Source of the DNA: Myxococcales bacterium
GTDB lineage: Bacteria > Myxococcota_A > Polyangia > Palsa-1104 > SHYY01
Direction: 5' to 3'
NCBI GenBank assembly: GCA_009692555.1
Contig: SHYY01000040.1
Location: 1 to 36,708, forward strand
Length of the DNA: 36,708 nucleotides
The notes beneath the pieces are model-generated. The model ran no database searches. It saw only the letters and a list, made by a program, of their open reading frames with translations, and was not told the DNA's origin. Below are positions 14,693 to 22,773 of the stretch, piece by piece; position 1 is the stretch's first letter; each line of letters opens with the position of its first letter. The translations under genes were made by a program, and so were the position numbers.

Positions 14693-17172
14693 CCCGCGCC
14701 CTGCTGCTGTGCGCCGCCGGGATCGCGCTCGCCGGCTGCGGGGCCGCCACCGGCCTCGCCGTGGATCTCGACATCGATCCGGGCTGCGCCGCCGGGGCGA
14801 CCGCGCTCGAGGTGCACGTGACCGCCCGCCCGTCCGGTCGAGAAAGCCACATCACCATCACCCTTGCCGCCGCGCCGATCTTTCCAGGGCCGGGCGGCCA
14901 TCGTCGCCTCGTGATCCTCCCTCCCGAGGGCACAGAGGGCCTCACCATCGCCCTCCGCGCCCTCGCCAGCGGAAGCGAGATCGGCAACGCCTCCGTCGAA
15001 GTCGTCCTCTCCGGGCCCGCGCGGGTCGAGCAAAAAGTGCAGCTCGCCTCCTGCATCGCGCCGGATCTCGCCACCGCCATCGCCGACCTCGCCACCAACG
15101 ACGCGCCCACCGATCTCGCGCCGGACAGCGCGCTCCCGGTCGACGCCGCGCCCGATCTCGCGGCCCCCGATCTCCTGCCCCTCGCGGCCCCCGATCTCGC
15201 CGCCTCCGACGCACCCGCGGCCGACGCCGCCCCGGATCTCGATCTCGGCCTCGCCCTCGCCCCCATCGACCAGACGGCGCCAAGCGACCTCGCCGTCGCC
15301 AAGCTGATCGCGATCAGCATCACGCCCCCGAACCCGCAGCTGCCCAAGGGCAACACCCTCCAGCTCACCGCCACCGGCACCTACTCCGACAACTCCACCA
15401 AGGACCTGACGCTGCTCGCCGCCTGGACCTCCACCGACGACGCCACCGCGACAGTGCAAAAGGGGCTGCTCACCGGGATCAAGCCTGGCCCCGTGCTGGT
15501 GAAGGCGATCGCCAATGGCGTCACCGGCCAGAACCTGGTCGCCGTCACCGCCGCCACCCTGAGCGCGATCGTCGTCGCCCCCGGGAACCCGTCGGTGGCC
15601 AAGGGCACCAGCACCCAGTTCATCGCCACCGGCCTCTACAGCGACAACAGCAGCCAGGACATCTCCTCGTCGGTGACCTGGACCTCCACCGATCCGGTGG
15701 CCGCCTCGATCAGCAACCAGCAGGGGCAAAAGGGGATCGCCCTCGCCCTCGGCCCGGGGAAGACGACGATCAGCGCCTCCCAGGGCAACCAGCTCGGCTC
15801 GACCACGCTCACCGTCACCGCCGCCACCCTCGACACGATCGCCGTCACGCCGGCCATGCCCTCGATCGCCAAAGGCACCACCGTCGAGTTCCAGGCCACC
15901 GGCACCTACTCCGACAACTCGATCCAGGACCTCACCCCGCAGGTCACCTGGCAGAGCGACAGCGGCGCCGTGGCGACCATCGACAAGACCGGCCTCGCCA
16001 GCGCGGTCTCCGTCGGCACCACCAAGATCACCGCCAGCTTCGGGATGGTCGCCGGATCCACCGTTCTCACCATCAACGCGGCGACCCTCGTCTCGATGGC
16101 GGTGAAGCCCCAGACCGCCTCGATCGCCAAGGGCACCTCGCTCCATCTCGAGGCGATCGGCACCTACTCCGACACCTCCACCCAGAACCTCACTTCGTCG
16201 GTGACCTGGTCCTCCTCCGACGAAAAGATCGTCGTCGTCAGCAACGCCGGCGGAAGCCAGGGCCAGGCGACCGGCTCCGAGATCGGGATGGCCACCCTCG
16301 GCGTCGCGCAGGGCAACGTCACCGCCAAGGCGATGCTCACCGTCACCAACGCGACGCTGAAGTCGGTGGCGGTCACCCCGGGGATGGCCTCGATCGCCAA
16401 GGGCACCACGCAGCAGTACCTCGCCACCGGCACCTACTCCGACATGAGCACCCAGGATCTCACCACCCAGGTCACCTGGACCTGCTCCGACGGAACCGTG
16501 GCGACGGTGAGCAACACCGCGCCGACCCACGGGCTCGCCACCACGACCAAGGACGGCCTGATCACCATCACCGCCACCCCGCAGGGCCAGGGGATGGCCG
16601 GCACCGCCACGCTGAACGTCAAGAACGTCAGCCTCACCGCGATCACCGTGGCGCCCGCCAGCGTGTCGGTCCCGAAGGGGCTCACCCAGCAGTACAAGGC
16701 GACCGGCACCTTCTCCGACAACAGCAAGCAGGAGATCACCGAGCTCGCCAGCTGGCTGAGCCACAACGGCGCCGTGGCGACGATCAGCAACAGCGCCGGC
16801 ACCCGCGGGCTCGCCACCGTCACCGGCGTCGGCATCACCACCCTCCAGGCGTCGAAGAACAACATCATCGGCACCGCGACGATCACCGGCACCGCGGCGC
16901 TCCTGCTCTCGATCACCGTGACCCCCGCCGACAGCCTCCTCGCCGCTCTCTCGACCCAGCAGTACACCGCGACCGGCAGCTACACCGACAAGACCATGCC
17001 GAACCTCACCAGGACGGTCGCCTGGGCCTCGAGCGACCCCACCGTGGCCACCATCGTCAGCGTCGTCAACGGCGCCACCACCGGCCTCGCCACCGCCAAG
17101 AAGGCCGGGACCTGCAAGATCAGCGCGGCCCTCTCCGGGAAAACCGGCGAAACCGGCCTTTCCGTCAAATAG
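14689..17172 (+). CDS. Lipoprotein with (PDLA)n linker and seven Big_2-like Ig repeats
   Basis: The 827-residue product has a lipoprotein signal (TRALLLCAAGIALAGC, lipobox LAGC), a beta-rich N-terminal domain (about 19-120), an Ala/Asp/Leu/Pro linker built on PDLA units (about 125-205), then seven tandem repeats of 85-91 residues. Each repeat begins like LDTIAVTPAMPSIAKGTTVE, followed by ATGTYSDNSxQDLT, VTW.S.D..VATI and a closing TLTVTAAT. These are Big_2-like immunoglobulin folds, as in adhesins and surface stalks. It is likely outer-membrane anchored and surface exposed. The N-terminal domain resembles that of the Cys-rich lipoprotein at 3449. A GGAGG lies upstream, and the start overlaps the TPR-PEGA stop, so translation is coupled. 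Confidence 0.88.
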   Translation: MTRALLLCAAGIALAGCGAATGLAVDLDIDPGCAAGATALEVHVTARPSGRESHITITLAAAPIFPGPGGHRRLVILPPEGTEGLTIALRALASGSEIGNASVEVVLSGPARVEQKVQLASCIAPDLATAIADLATNDAPTDLAPDSALPVDAAPDLAAPDLLPLAAPDLAASDAPAADAAPDLDLGLALAPIDQTAPSDLAVAKLIAISITPPNPQLPKGNTLQLTATGTYSDNSTKDLTLLAAWTSTDDATATVQKGLLTGIKPGPVLVKAIANGVTGQNLVAVTAATLSAIVVAPGNPSVAKGTSTQFIATGLYSDNSSQDISSSVTWTSTDPVAASISNQQGQKGIALALGPGKTTISASQGNQLGSTTLTVTAATLDTIAVTPAMPSIAKGTTVEFQATGTYSDNSIQDLTPQVTWQSDSGAVATIDKTGLASAVSVGTTKITASFGMVAGSTVLTINAATLVSMAVKPQTASIAKGTSLHLEAIGTYSDTSTQNLTSSVTWSSSDEKIVVVSNAGGSQGQATGSEIGMATLGVAQGNVTAKAMLTVTNATLKSVAVTPGMASIAKGTTQQYLATGTYSDMSTQDLTTQVTWTCSDGTVATVSNTAPTHGLATTTKDGLITITATPQGQGMAGTATLNVKNVSLTAITVAPASVSVPKGLTQQYKATGTFSDNSKQEITELASWLSHNGAVATISNSAGTRGLATVTGVGITTLQASKNNIIGTATITGTAALLLSITVTPADSLLAALSTQQYTATGSYTDKTMPNLTRTVAWASSDPTVATIVSVVNGATTGLATAKKAGTCKISAALSGKTGETGLSVK

Positions 17173-17199
17173 CCGTCAACCCCCGGGCCCAGGCGACGA

Positions 17200-18387
17200 T
17201 CACCCGATGATCATCTCCTCCGACTCCAGCTTGCCCTCGGCGAAGCGCCCGAGGCGCCAGCGGTCGAAGAAGGGGTGGCGCGGCCCGCCCGCCAGCCACT
17301 CGCCGTAGTACTTCCCGACCACCGGCGCCATCATGAAGCCGTGCCCGGTGAACCCGCACGCGAGGTAGAACCCGGGCACCGTCGCCACCTCGCCGACGAT
17401 CGGGCTGCCGTCGGGGGAGACGTCGTACGGGCCGGCCCATTGCCTGAGCACCTTGACCCCCGCGAGGCGCGGCATCACCCGCACCAGCTCCTTCGCCAGC
17501 GTGGTCAGGAAGCGCAGGCGCGACCCGAGCTTCACCGAGCCATCGTCGAGGTCCGGCACGGTGATCCCGGTGACCACCTCCCCGCGCATCGACTGGCTGA
17601 AGTAGAGCCCGCTCGAGAGCACGCTGACCATCGGCCCGAGGAAGGGCTTGAGCGGCTCGGTCGAGAGGATCTCGTGCCGGTGCGGCCGGTCCGGCAGCTC
17701 CACACCGACGAGGCGCGCCACCTCCGGGCTCCACGCGCCCGCGCAGTTCAGCACCCGCTGCGCCCGCACCGGCCCCTTCGAGGTCTGCACCAGAAACCCC
17801 GCCGGCGACGGCTCGATCGCGGTGACCTCGGTGAAGGTGTGCAGCTCCACGCCGCGCTTCGCCGCCTGGTTGGCGTAGCCCCACAGGAACGGCCACGGGA
17901 AGAGGATCCCGTCGCGCGGGTTGTAGCAGGCCGCCGCCAGCGACGAGACATCGAGCTCGGGGACGATCCCGCGCGCCTCCTCGGGGAGCAGCATCCGGGT
18001 CGGCACGCCGTGGCGGTTCTGGAGCGCGACGTTCTTCTCCATCCGGGCGCGCTCGCCCTCGCTCTGCGCGAGAAAGAGGTAGCCGCCCTGGCGCAGCCAC
18101 ACGTTCACCCCGAGTTCGCCCGCGAAGCGCTTGCACAGCTCCACCGACTCGAGCATCAAGAGGACGTTGATCTCCGTCGACCACTGCATGCGGATCCCGC
18201 CGCCGTTCCGCCCCGACGCGCCCGCCGCGAGGTAGCCGCGCTCGAGCACCACCACGTCGCTCACCCCGCGCAGCGCGAGGTGGTAGGCGATCGCCAGGCC
18301 CATGATCCCGCCGCCGACGATCAGCACCTCGGTCTCCCGCTTCGGAGGCCCCGCGGTCACCGGGCCTGCCGTGGTGGGGGCGCTCAC
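17200..18387 (-). CDS. FAD-dependent oxidoreductase (DAO family), beta-type subunit of a dye-linked dehydrogenase
   Basis: The 395-residue protein has the DAO fold: Rossmann FAD motif [20 protein letters not shown] (about 21-40), the [16 protein letters not shown] loop, [17 protein letters not shown], and a C-terminal [14 protein letters not shown] and [20 protein letters not shown]. It resembles SoxB, HcnC and dye-linked amino-acid dehydrogenase beta subunits, which oxidise a secondary or D-amino acid at FAD. GTG 18387 overlaps the stop of the BFD gene (GTGA); upstream frames encode the neighbour antisense or out of frame. It is the third gene of the operon 20007-17200. The substrate (sarcosine, proline, hydroxyproline, glycine or opine) is unresolved. 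Confidence 0.87.
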   Translation of the reverse strand: MSAPTTAGPVTAGPPKRETEVLIVGGGIMGLAIAYHLALRGVSDVVVLERGYLAAGASGRNGGGIRMQWSTEINVLLMLESVELCKRFAGELGVNVWLRQGGYLFLAQSEGERARMEKNVALQNRHGVPTRMLLPEEARGIVPELDVSSLAAACYNPRDGILFPWPFLWGYANQAAKRGVELHTFTEVTAIEPSPAGFLVQTSKGPVRAQRVLNCAGAWSPEVARLVGVELPDRPHRHEILSTEPLKPFLGPMVSVLSSGLYFSQSMRGEVVTGITVPDLDDGSVKLGSRLRFLTTLAKELVRVMPRLAGVKVLRQWAGPYDVSPDGSPIVGEVATVPGFYLACGFTGHGFMMAPVVGKYYGEWLAGGPRHPFFDRWRLGRFAEGKLESEEMIIG

Positions 18388-18671
18388 CCGCCGCCCTCGC
18401 CCGGATCGTCCGGGCCCGCCAGCGTCCCGAGCGCGATCGCGGCGACCGGCGGACGGCTCGTGAACGGGCGCACCTCCGACGGTGGGCGACCCGCCGCCAG
18501 TGCGAGATACAGCGCGCAGGCGACCATGCACTCCTTGCCCTGGCAGGGCCCGGTGCCGAGCCCGGTGTAGCGCTTCGCCTCCTCGAGGTGGGAGTAGCCG
18601 AGCGCCACGGCGTGATCGAGATCGCTCTGCGTCACGTCCTCGCAGCGGCAGACGATCACCTTGCCCGCCAC
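18384..18671 (-). CDS. BFD-type [2Fe-2S] protein
   Basis: The 95-residue protein has four cysteines in the bacterioferritin-associated-ferredoxin pattern, C8 and C10 in [16 protein letters not shown] and C43 and C48 in [13 protein letters not shown], which bind a [2Fe-2S] cluster. In HcnB and SoxA-like proteins this module is fused to the alpha subunit; here it is a free subunit placed between the alpha- and beta-like genes. The start is GTG 18671, one base after the upstream stop, and the end overlaps the DAO start. It should pass electrons between the flavin subunits. Confidence 0.87.
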   Translation of the reverse strand: MAGKVIVCRCEDVTQSDLDHAVALGYSHLEEAKRYTGLGTGPCQGKECMVACALYLALAAGRPPSEVRPFTSRPPVAAIALGTLAGPDDPGEGGG

Positions 18672-18672
18672 C

Positions 18673-20007
18673 TCAGGCTCCCTCGCCCGGACGCGCGAAG
18701 GCGCGGGCGATCGCGCGGCCCACCTCGCTCCCGTGGAGCCGTGCCGCCAGGACCCCGCGGAAGCCGCACACGTCCCCGCAGGCGTGGACCCCGGGCGTGC
18801 GCGTGGCCCCGTTCCCGTCGGTGAGCACCGCGAAGCCGCCGCCCTCCGGCCGGAACGCCACCTCCGCCCCATGCTGCCGTGCCAGCTCCGAGGCCGGTGC
18901 CGGGAGGGTCGCCACCGCCACCGCGTCGCAGGCGATCTTGCGCGTCACCGGCCCGGTCTTGCCGTCGCTCTGCACGTCGACGCCGCTCACCCAGGCGCGC
19001 CCGCGCGCTGCCACCACCCGCTCCCGCACGCCATCGATCGGCATCACCTTGCAGCCCGCCGCCGCGAGCGCCTCGCACAGCGCCGCCGCGTACGGCCCGT
19101 CGCCCAGCACCACCGGCCGCGCCCCCGCCAGCACTCCGTGGCGGATCAGCATCGTCCCCACCGCGCGCGCCGCGAAGATCCCCGGACGGTCATTGTCCTC
19201 GAACAGCGCGTTCACATCGTACCCGCCGGTGGCGTAGACGTAGCGCGCCGCGGTCACCCGCACGAGCCGCGGCAGGCCCCCGCCCTCCGGCTGCTCGGCG
19301 ACCGCGAGCAGCCCGCCCTCGTCCTCGGGATACCAGGCGATCGCCGAGGCGCGGCAGCGGATCGCGACGCCCGCCGCCCGCGCCTCCGCCGCCAGGCGAT
19401 CCGCCGCCGCCACCCCGTGTGCCGGGTGCGAGAGCAGCGATCCTCCGGCGCGATCCCCCTCGTCGAACACCACCACCCGCCTTCCCGGCGCGGCGCAGGC
19501 GATCGCCGCGGCGAGCCCCGCGGGTCCCGCTCCCACGACGGCGACGTCCACGCGCAGTCGCTCGCCCGCCGGCAGCTCCTGCGGTTCCGGCGACGGATCG
19601 GGCAGCCTGCCGAGCCCCCCGAGCTGCCGCACCACCTTCTGCATCAGCGTGTTCACGGCGCGCGGTGCGGTGAACATCGTGTGGTGGTCCATCCCCTTCG
19701 GAAAGAAGAAGTCCGCCGCCGCCAGCACGTCGAGCCCGCCCGACGGAAAGGCGTTCTGCCGCTCGACCTTCATCCCTTCGCTGGCGAGGGTGCGGCAGGC
19801 CTTGATGTTGGGCTGCCCGTCGATCCGCATCAGGCAGGCGCCGCAGTGGCCGGCGAGGCAGAAGAACGAGCGCGGCCGGTGGTACTTGATCGAGCGCGAG
19901 AGCACCTTCACGCCCGCGGCGAACAGGCTGACCGCGACCGGCTCGCCAGCGACGGCAGAAACCGACTCACCCTCGAACTCCAACGCGCAGTCGGGCGTGC
20001 GCGGCAT
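18673..20007 (-). CDS. Alpha-type subunit: [2Fe-2S] ferredoxin domain fused to NAD(P)/FAD oxidoreductase (SoxA/HcnAB-like)
   Basis: The 444-residue protein begins with a Fer2_4 domain (about 1-95) with cluster cysteines C50, C55, C58 and C71 in FFCLAGHCGACLMRIDGQP and IKACRTL. A pyridine-nucleotide-disulfide-type flavoprotein follows (about 150-440), with VAVVGAGPAGLAAAIACA and a second dinucleotide site (ARPVVLGDGPYAAALCEAL), ending VHACGDVCGFRGVLAARLHG. It lacks the C-terminal aminomethyltransferase domain of true sarcosine oxidase alpha, so it is closer to HcnA+HcnB or dye-linked proline/opine dehydrogenases. ATG 20007 lies 2 bases from the MITE-like element, which therefore supplies or replaces the promoter region. 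Confidence 0.87.
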   Translation of the reverse strand: MPRTPDCALEFEGESVSAVAGEPVAVSLFAAGVKVLSRSIKYHRPRSFFCLAGHCGACLMRIDGQPNIKACRTLASEGMKVERQNAFPSGGLDVLAAADFFFPKGMDHHTMFTAPRAVNTLMQKVVRQLGGLGRLPDPSPEPQELPAGERLRVDVAVVGAGPAGLAAAIACAAPGRRVVVFDEGDRAGGSLLSHPAHGVAAADRLAAEARAAGVAIRCRASAIAWYPEDEGGLLAVAEQPEGGGLPRLVRVTAARYVYATGGYDVNALFEDNDRPGIFAARAVGTMLIRHGVLAGARPVVLGDGPYAAALCEALAAAGCKVMPIDGVRERVVAARGRAWVSGVDVQSDGKTGPVTRKIACDAVAVATLPAPASELARQHGAEVAFRPEGGGFAVLTDGNGATRTPGVHACGDVCGFRGVLAARLHGSEVGRAIARAFARPGEGA

Positions 20008-20009
20008 CG

Positions 20010-20211
20010 CTAGGAGCCTGTCGGGGTAATGCGCCTACTGCGGCCGCCGATCCATTCGGCCATGCTTCGTCGCTCCTCCTCGGATTACAGAAAGCAGTCC
20101 GTCGTCGTCGTCACTTTTCGGCCTGCGGCCTCCCCGTCCTTCGGCGGGGGCCCAGGCCTGACCTCGGTCTCGGCAGCCTCGCTACGGCGCCTTACCCCAA
20201 CAGGTTCCCAG
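20010..20211. mobile_element. MITE-like element with 26-base terminal inverted repeats
   Basis: The left end (20010-20035, CTAGGAGCCTGTCGGGGTAA and on) and the right end (20186-20211, read in reverse CTGGGAACCTGTTGGGGTAA and on) match at 22 of 26 positions, and weaker pairing continues about 19 bases inward. The element is 202 bases long with no coding capacity. No clear target-site duplication is seen. It fills the gap between the dehydrogenase operon (minus) and the next gene (plus). Confidence 0.65.
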
Positions 20212-20236
20212 GGCTTATACCAACCGAGGGAGACCT

Positions 20237-20716
20237 GTGGCAAGCTCCCGCGACCCCCGTGCAGCCCCGATGCGCCACCTGATCCACGTCACGAGAACCA
20301 CCTCCGGCACCCGCGAGCTGTCGGTGGATGGCGCGTCCACGCTGGTCCGCTACCACGCCCTCCTCCGCGAGATCCCCGACGAGCTCGAGGAGGCCGAGGA
20401 GCACGGCGACGGGGTCGATCATCGCCGCGACGAGCTCTTCCTCGCCTCGGAGGTGGCCCACGCCGGCGACCCCGAGGTGGTGATCGCGCTCGGCTTCGCG
20501 ATCGGCGCCTGTGCCTCCTACGCGCGCCAGAACGGCGCCACGATCGAGGCGCTGATCGAGCTCGACGACGCCGGCCTCGACGAGGAGCAGCGGGCCAAGC
20601 TGCAGTGGCTCCTCGACAGCCTGCGCCACGTGGTCGGCCGCGAGCACCTCCAGATCGCCCCGCCCGCCCAGTTCCCCGAGCTCCTCCGCAGCGCCGTGAT
20701 CCACCAGCAGAACTAG
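20237..20716 (+). CDS. Hypothetical acidic protein (159 aa)
   Basis: The frame has strong coding character (GC3-rich, no match to known motifs). It encodes a mostly helical, acidic cytoplasmic protein: LREIPDELEEAEEHGDGVDH, VVIALGFAIGACASYARQ and LDEEQRAKLQWLLDSLRHVV. No signal peptide or membrane segment is evident. GTG 20237 is preceded by GAGGGAG at suitable spacing; ATG 20270 (MRHLIHVTR) is an equally reasonable start and gives a more typical N-terminus. A TATACC-like -10 lies at about 20216-20221, just outside the MITE-like element. I do not recognise the family. Confidence 0.7.
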   Translation: MASSRDPRAAPMRHLIHVTRTTSGTRELSVDGASTLVRYHALLREIPDELEEAEEHGDGVDHRRDELFLASEVAHAGDPEVVIALGFAIGACASYARQNGATIEALIELDDAGLDEEQRAKLQWLLDSLRHVVGREHLQIAPPAQFPELLRSAVIHQQN

Positions 20717-20747
20717 AAAGGAACTCGCTGCGCTCGTCCCTTTCTAG
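20713..20747. terminator. Hairpin at the end of the 159-aa gene
   Basis: CTAGAAAGG (20713-20721) pairs with CCTTTCTAG (20739-20747) around a loop that is itself partly self-complementary. The first arm contains the stop codon of the upstream gene. There is no U-tract after it. The rest of the gap up to 20917 is GC-rich and holds further short GGCC-type inverted repeats but no gene. Confidence 0.45.
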
Positions 20748-20917
20748 CCATCTACAAAGGGCGTGCCGCCCTCCCCCATCGGCGGAGCCGCTGAGGTCCC
20801 CCTCCCGGCTCACGGCCGGACTTCCGGCCGGGGCGCCCGTGGCGCCCTGAAAGACACCAGGTTCCATGCGCGGCGGGTCGGCCGCAGGCCGGTGAGTAAC
20901 TGAATACCCTTCGACGC

Positions 20918-21685
20918 TCAGCCCTTCCGGCCCGAGAAGAGCAGGCGGCGAAACGGGTAGAAATAGGGCGAGCGATCGCCGAGCACCGCGATCAGGCGGG
21001 CGCGGTAGGCGGCGAGGAAGGCCGCCTGGCCCGGCTCGTCGAGGCGCGCGAGGTAGGGGGTGAGCAGGGTGCCCTTCACCCACTCGACGACGTCGCCGGT
21101 GCAGGCGAGCTCGTGGCCGTAGATCTTCTCGATGCAGGTCTGCTCGCGCAGGCCGTGGTGGTGCAGCAGCTCGGCGTAGCGCTCCAGCAAGAGAGCGTGG
21201 CTCCGCCCCACGAAGCCGCCCAGCGCGGCGCGAAACGGCTCCTCCGCGGCCACCTCGTGGGCGATGGCGTGCGACGGGTGATCCCCGTTCCGGGGGAGCT
21301 GGACCGCGATCTGCGCGCCCGCCTTCAGTCCGAAAAGGATCCGCTCCATCAGCCGCTCGTTGTCAGGCACCCACTGGAAGGCCGCGTGGGAGAACACCAG
21401 GTCGTACGCCGCGTAGTCGCTGATCTCGAGGATACCGGCGCGACGGAAGGTGACCCGCGCGCTCGCCCGCGGCGCCGCCCGCGCGAGCATCTCGTCCGAC
21501 GAGTCGATCCCCTCCACCGACGCGCCCGGGAGCCGCTCGGCGAGCAGCGCGGTGAGCTCCCCCGTGCCGCACCCGAGGTCGATCACCTTCATGCCGGGGC
21601 GCGGTCGCACCCAGGCGACGAGGTCGAAAAAAGGCTCCATCCGCTGCGCGCGGAACTTCTCGTACTGCGCCGGATCCCAGCTCAC
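20918..21685 (-). CDS. tam: Trans-aconitate 2-methyltransferase-like SAM methyltransferase
   Basis: The 255-residue protein matches the Tam family over its whole length: an N-terminal SWDPAQYEKFRAQR, SAM-binding VIDLGCGTGELTALLAERLP (motif I), IDSSDEMLARA, then DLVFSHAAFQWVPDNERLM, AQIAVQLPRNGDHPSH, and the C-terminal VVEWVKGTLLTPYLARLDEP. Tam methylates trans-aconitate, a spontaneous by-product that inhibits aconitase. The start is GTG 21685. It ends 14 bases after (and reads with) the DUF4112 gene. A related small-acid methyltransferase is possible. Confidence 0.85.
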   Translation of the reverse strand: MSWDPAQYEKFRAQRMEPFFDLVAWVRPRPGMKVIDLGCGTGELTALLAERLPGASVEGIDSSDEMLARAAPRASARVTFRRAGILEISDYAAYDLVFSHAAFQWVPDNERLMERILFGLKAGAQIAVQLPRNGDHPSHAIAHEVAAEEPFRAALGGFVGRSHALLLERYAELLHHHGLREQTCIEKIYGHELACTGDVVEWVKGTLLTPYLARLDEPGQAAFLAAYRARLIAVLGDRSPYFYPFRRLLFSGRKG

Positions 21686-21698
21686 GAACCGACCCGCG

Positions 21699-22190
21699 TC
21701 ATCGGAAGAACATCCAGCCGATCAGCATCATCGCGACGATCGGCGCGGCGAAGACGATCATCACCAGGAGGGCCGTGCCACCGACGATGAACCAGTCCCG
21801 GCGGGTCGACTTCCCGCCCCCGGCGTGCTGCTCGATCAGCTTCAGGTTGGCCAGGTTCGACTGGAAGAACACGTCGACGAGGTCGCCCACCGCGGGCACG
21901 AGACCGAGCACACCGTCGAGCGCGATATTGAGGAGCATCCGCGCGATCACGATCGCCGGCACCTTCGCCTTCATTGCCAGCGCCACCAGGTAGAGCGACG
22001 CGGCGCCACCGATCACGTCACCCCCGACGGGGATCAGCCCGATCACCGCGTCCAGCCCGATCCCCACGTCGCTCCCGGGCACGCCGATCAGCCGGTCCAT
22101 CCAGCGCGCGAACGCCCGCGCCCGCTCGATCTCCGCCGCGTAGGGAGAGGGCGGTTCCGCTGCGTGCTCTCTCTGAACAGGTTCAGTCAT
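21699..22190 (-). CDS. DUF4112 membrane protein
   Basis: The 163-residue protein has the DUF4112 pattern: RARAFARWMDRLIGVPGSDV, then GLDAVIGLIPVGGDVIGG, MLLNIALDGVLGLVPAVGD and VDVFFQSNLANLKLIEQH. Hydrophobic stretches (about 58-90) are followed by a C-terminal membrane segment (about 137-160). The function of the family is unknown. ATG 22190 lies 30 bases after a perfect TATAAT on the minus strand. The tam gene follows closely and is probably co-transcribed. It is divergent from the 170-aa gene at 22254. Confidence 0.85.
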   Translation of the reverse strand: MTEPVQREHAAEPPSPYAAEIERARAFARWMDRLIGVPGSDVGIGLDAVIGLIPVGGDVIGGAASLYLVALAMKAKVPAIVIARMLLNIALDGVLGLVPAVGDLVDVFFQSNLANLKLIEQHAGGGKSTRRDWFIVGGTALLVMIVFAAPIVAMMLIGWMFFR

Positions 22191-22201
22191 CGCGTGTCCG
22201 C

Positions 22202-22230
22202 TTGACTCCGACGGAGCGCCATTATAGACG
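22202..22230. promoter_or_regulatory. Overlapping divergent promoters of the DUF4112 and 170-aa genes
   Basis: On the minus strand TATAAT (22226-22221) is a perfect -10 for the DUF4112 gene. On the plus strand TTGACT (22202-22207) with TATAGA (22223-22228, 15-base spacer) or TAGACG (17-base spacer) could serve the 170-aa gene. The two -10 regions overlap, so RNA polymerase should bind one way at a time. Confidence 0.5.
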
Positions 22231-22253
22231 AATCGCGGAGGTGGTCCCTGTCG

Positions 22254-22766
22254 ATGAGCCCCGAAGAGATCTGTCGCCGCCTGGGTGAAGAGAAGGTGAA
22301 GGTGATCTTCCACGAGTTGACCACCGACACGATGAAGAAGGTGCTCCGGGAGGCGAAGATCCCGACCACGCGCCTCGCGTCGCACACCTCCTCGCGAAAG
22401 CGCAACGACGACTGGGCGGCCCGGCTGTGGCGCGCGGTCGCGGAGAAGCCGCTCACCACCACCGCCGCGACGCTGCTCTTCGAGTGGCTGACCCGCGGTC
22501 GGCGCCCGATGCTGGCCGAGTTCCTGACCGCGATCGACGTCAAGCACGAGGGCGGCCTCACCGACGCGGACTTCATGACCACGGTGGCGAAGGAGAAGCT
22601 CTGCGAGGCGGGCCAGGCGCTCCTCGACGGGGGGCACCACGACCGCCGCGAGGTGGCGGCCTACCTGCTCTTCCTCGACGCCTCGAACAAGAGCGAAGGG
22701 TTCGCCCCGCTCGACCTCGAGGGCGTGCTCGGCGCCTCGCCGCTGCCGGTCGCTCAAGCCACCTGA
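22254..22766 (+). CDS. Hypothetical helical protein (170 aa)
   Basis: The product is soluble and mostly helical: SPEEICRRLGEEKVKVIFHE, TTAATLLFEWLTRGRRPMLA, DADFMTTVAKEKLCEAGQAL and DRREVAAYLLFLDASNKSEG. No catalytic motif is recognised. A GCGGAGG lies about 11 bases before ATG 22254. It is the first gene of a tight run with the DUF483 gene (7-base gap) and dacB (6-base gap). The context does not reveal a role. Confidence 0.75.
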   Translation: MSPEEICRRLGEEKVKVIFHELTTDTMKKVLREAKIPTTRLASHTSSRKRNDDWAARLWRAVAEKPLTTTAATLLFEWLTRGRRPMLAEFLTAIDVKHEGGLTDADFMTTVAKEKLCEAGQALLDGGHHDRREVAAYLLFLDASNKSEGFAPLDLEGVLGASPLPVAQAT

Positions 22767-22773
22767 CGCCCGG

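Noticed and set aside
14314..16764. Long minus-strand open frame (816 codons) opposite the Big_2-like lipoprotein
   Set aside because: Gly/Asp/Arg/Val-rich mirror of the repeat gene; its apparent repeats are only the complement of the Ig-like repeats.
15300..17172. Tandem DNA repeats as a CRISPR array or satellite
   Set aside because: The period of about 265 bases encodes diverged Ig-like protein repeats with no conserved spacers; it is coding repetition.
14709..17210. Second plus-strand frame over the lipoprotein gene (833 codons)
   Set aside because: His/Arg/Asp-rich off-frame reading of the same repeats; the real frame has a lipobox and a defined fold pattern.
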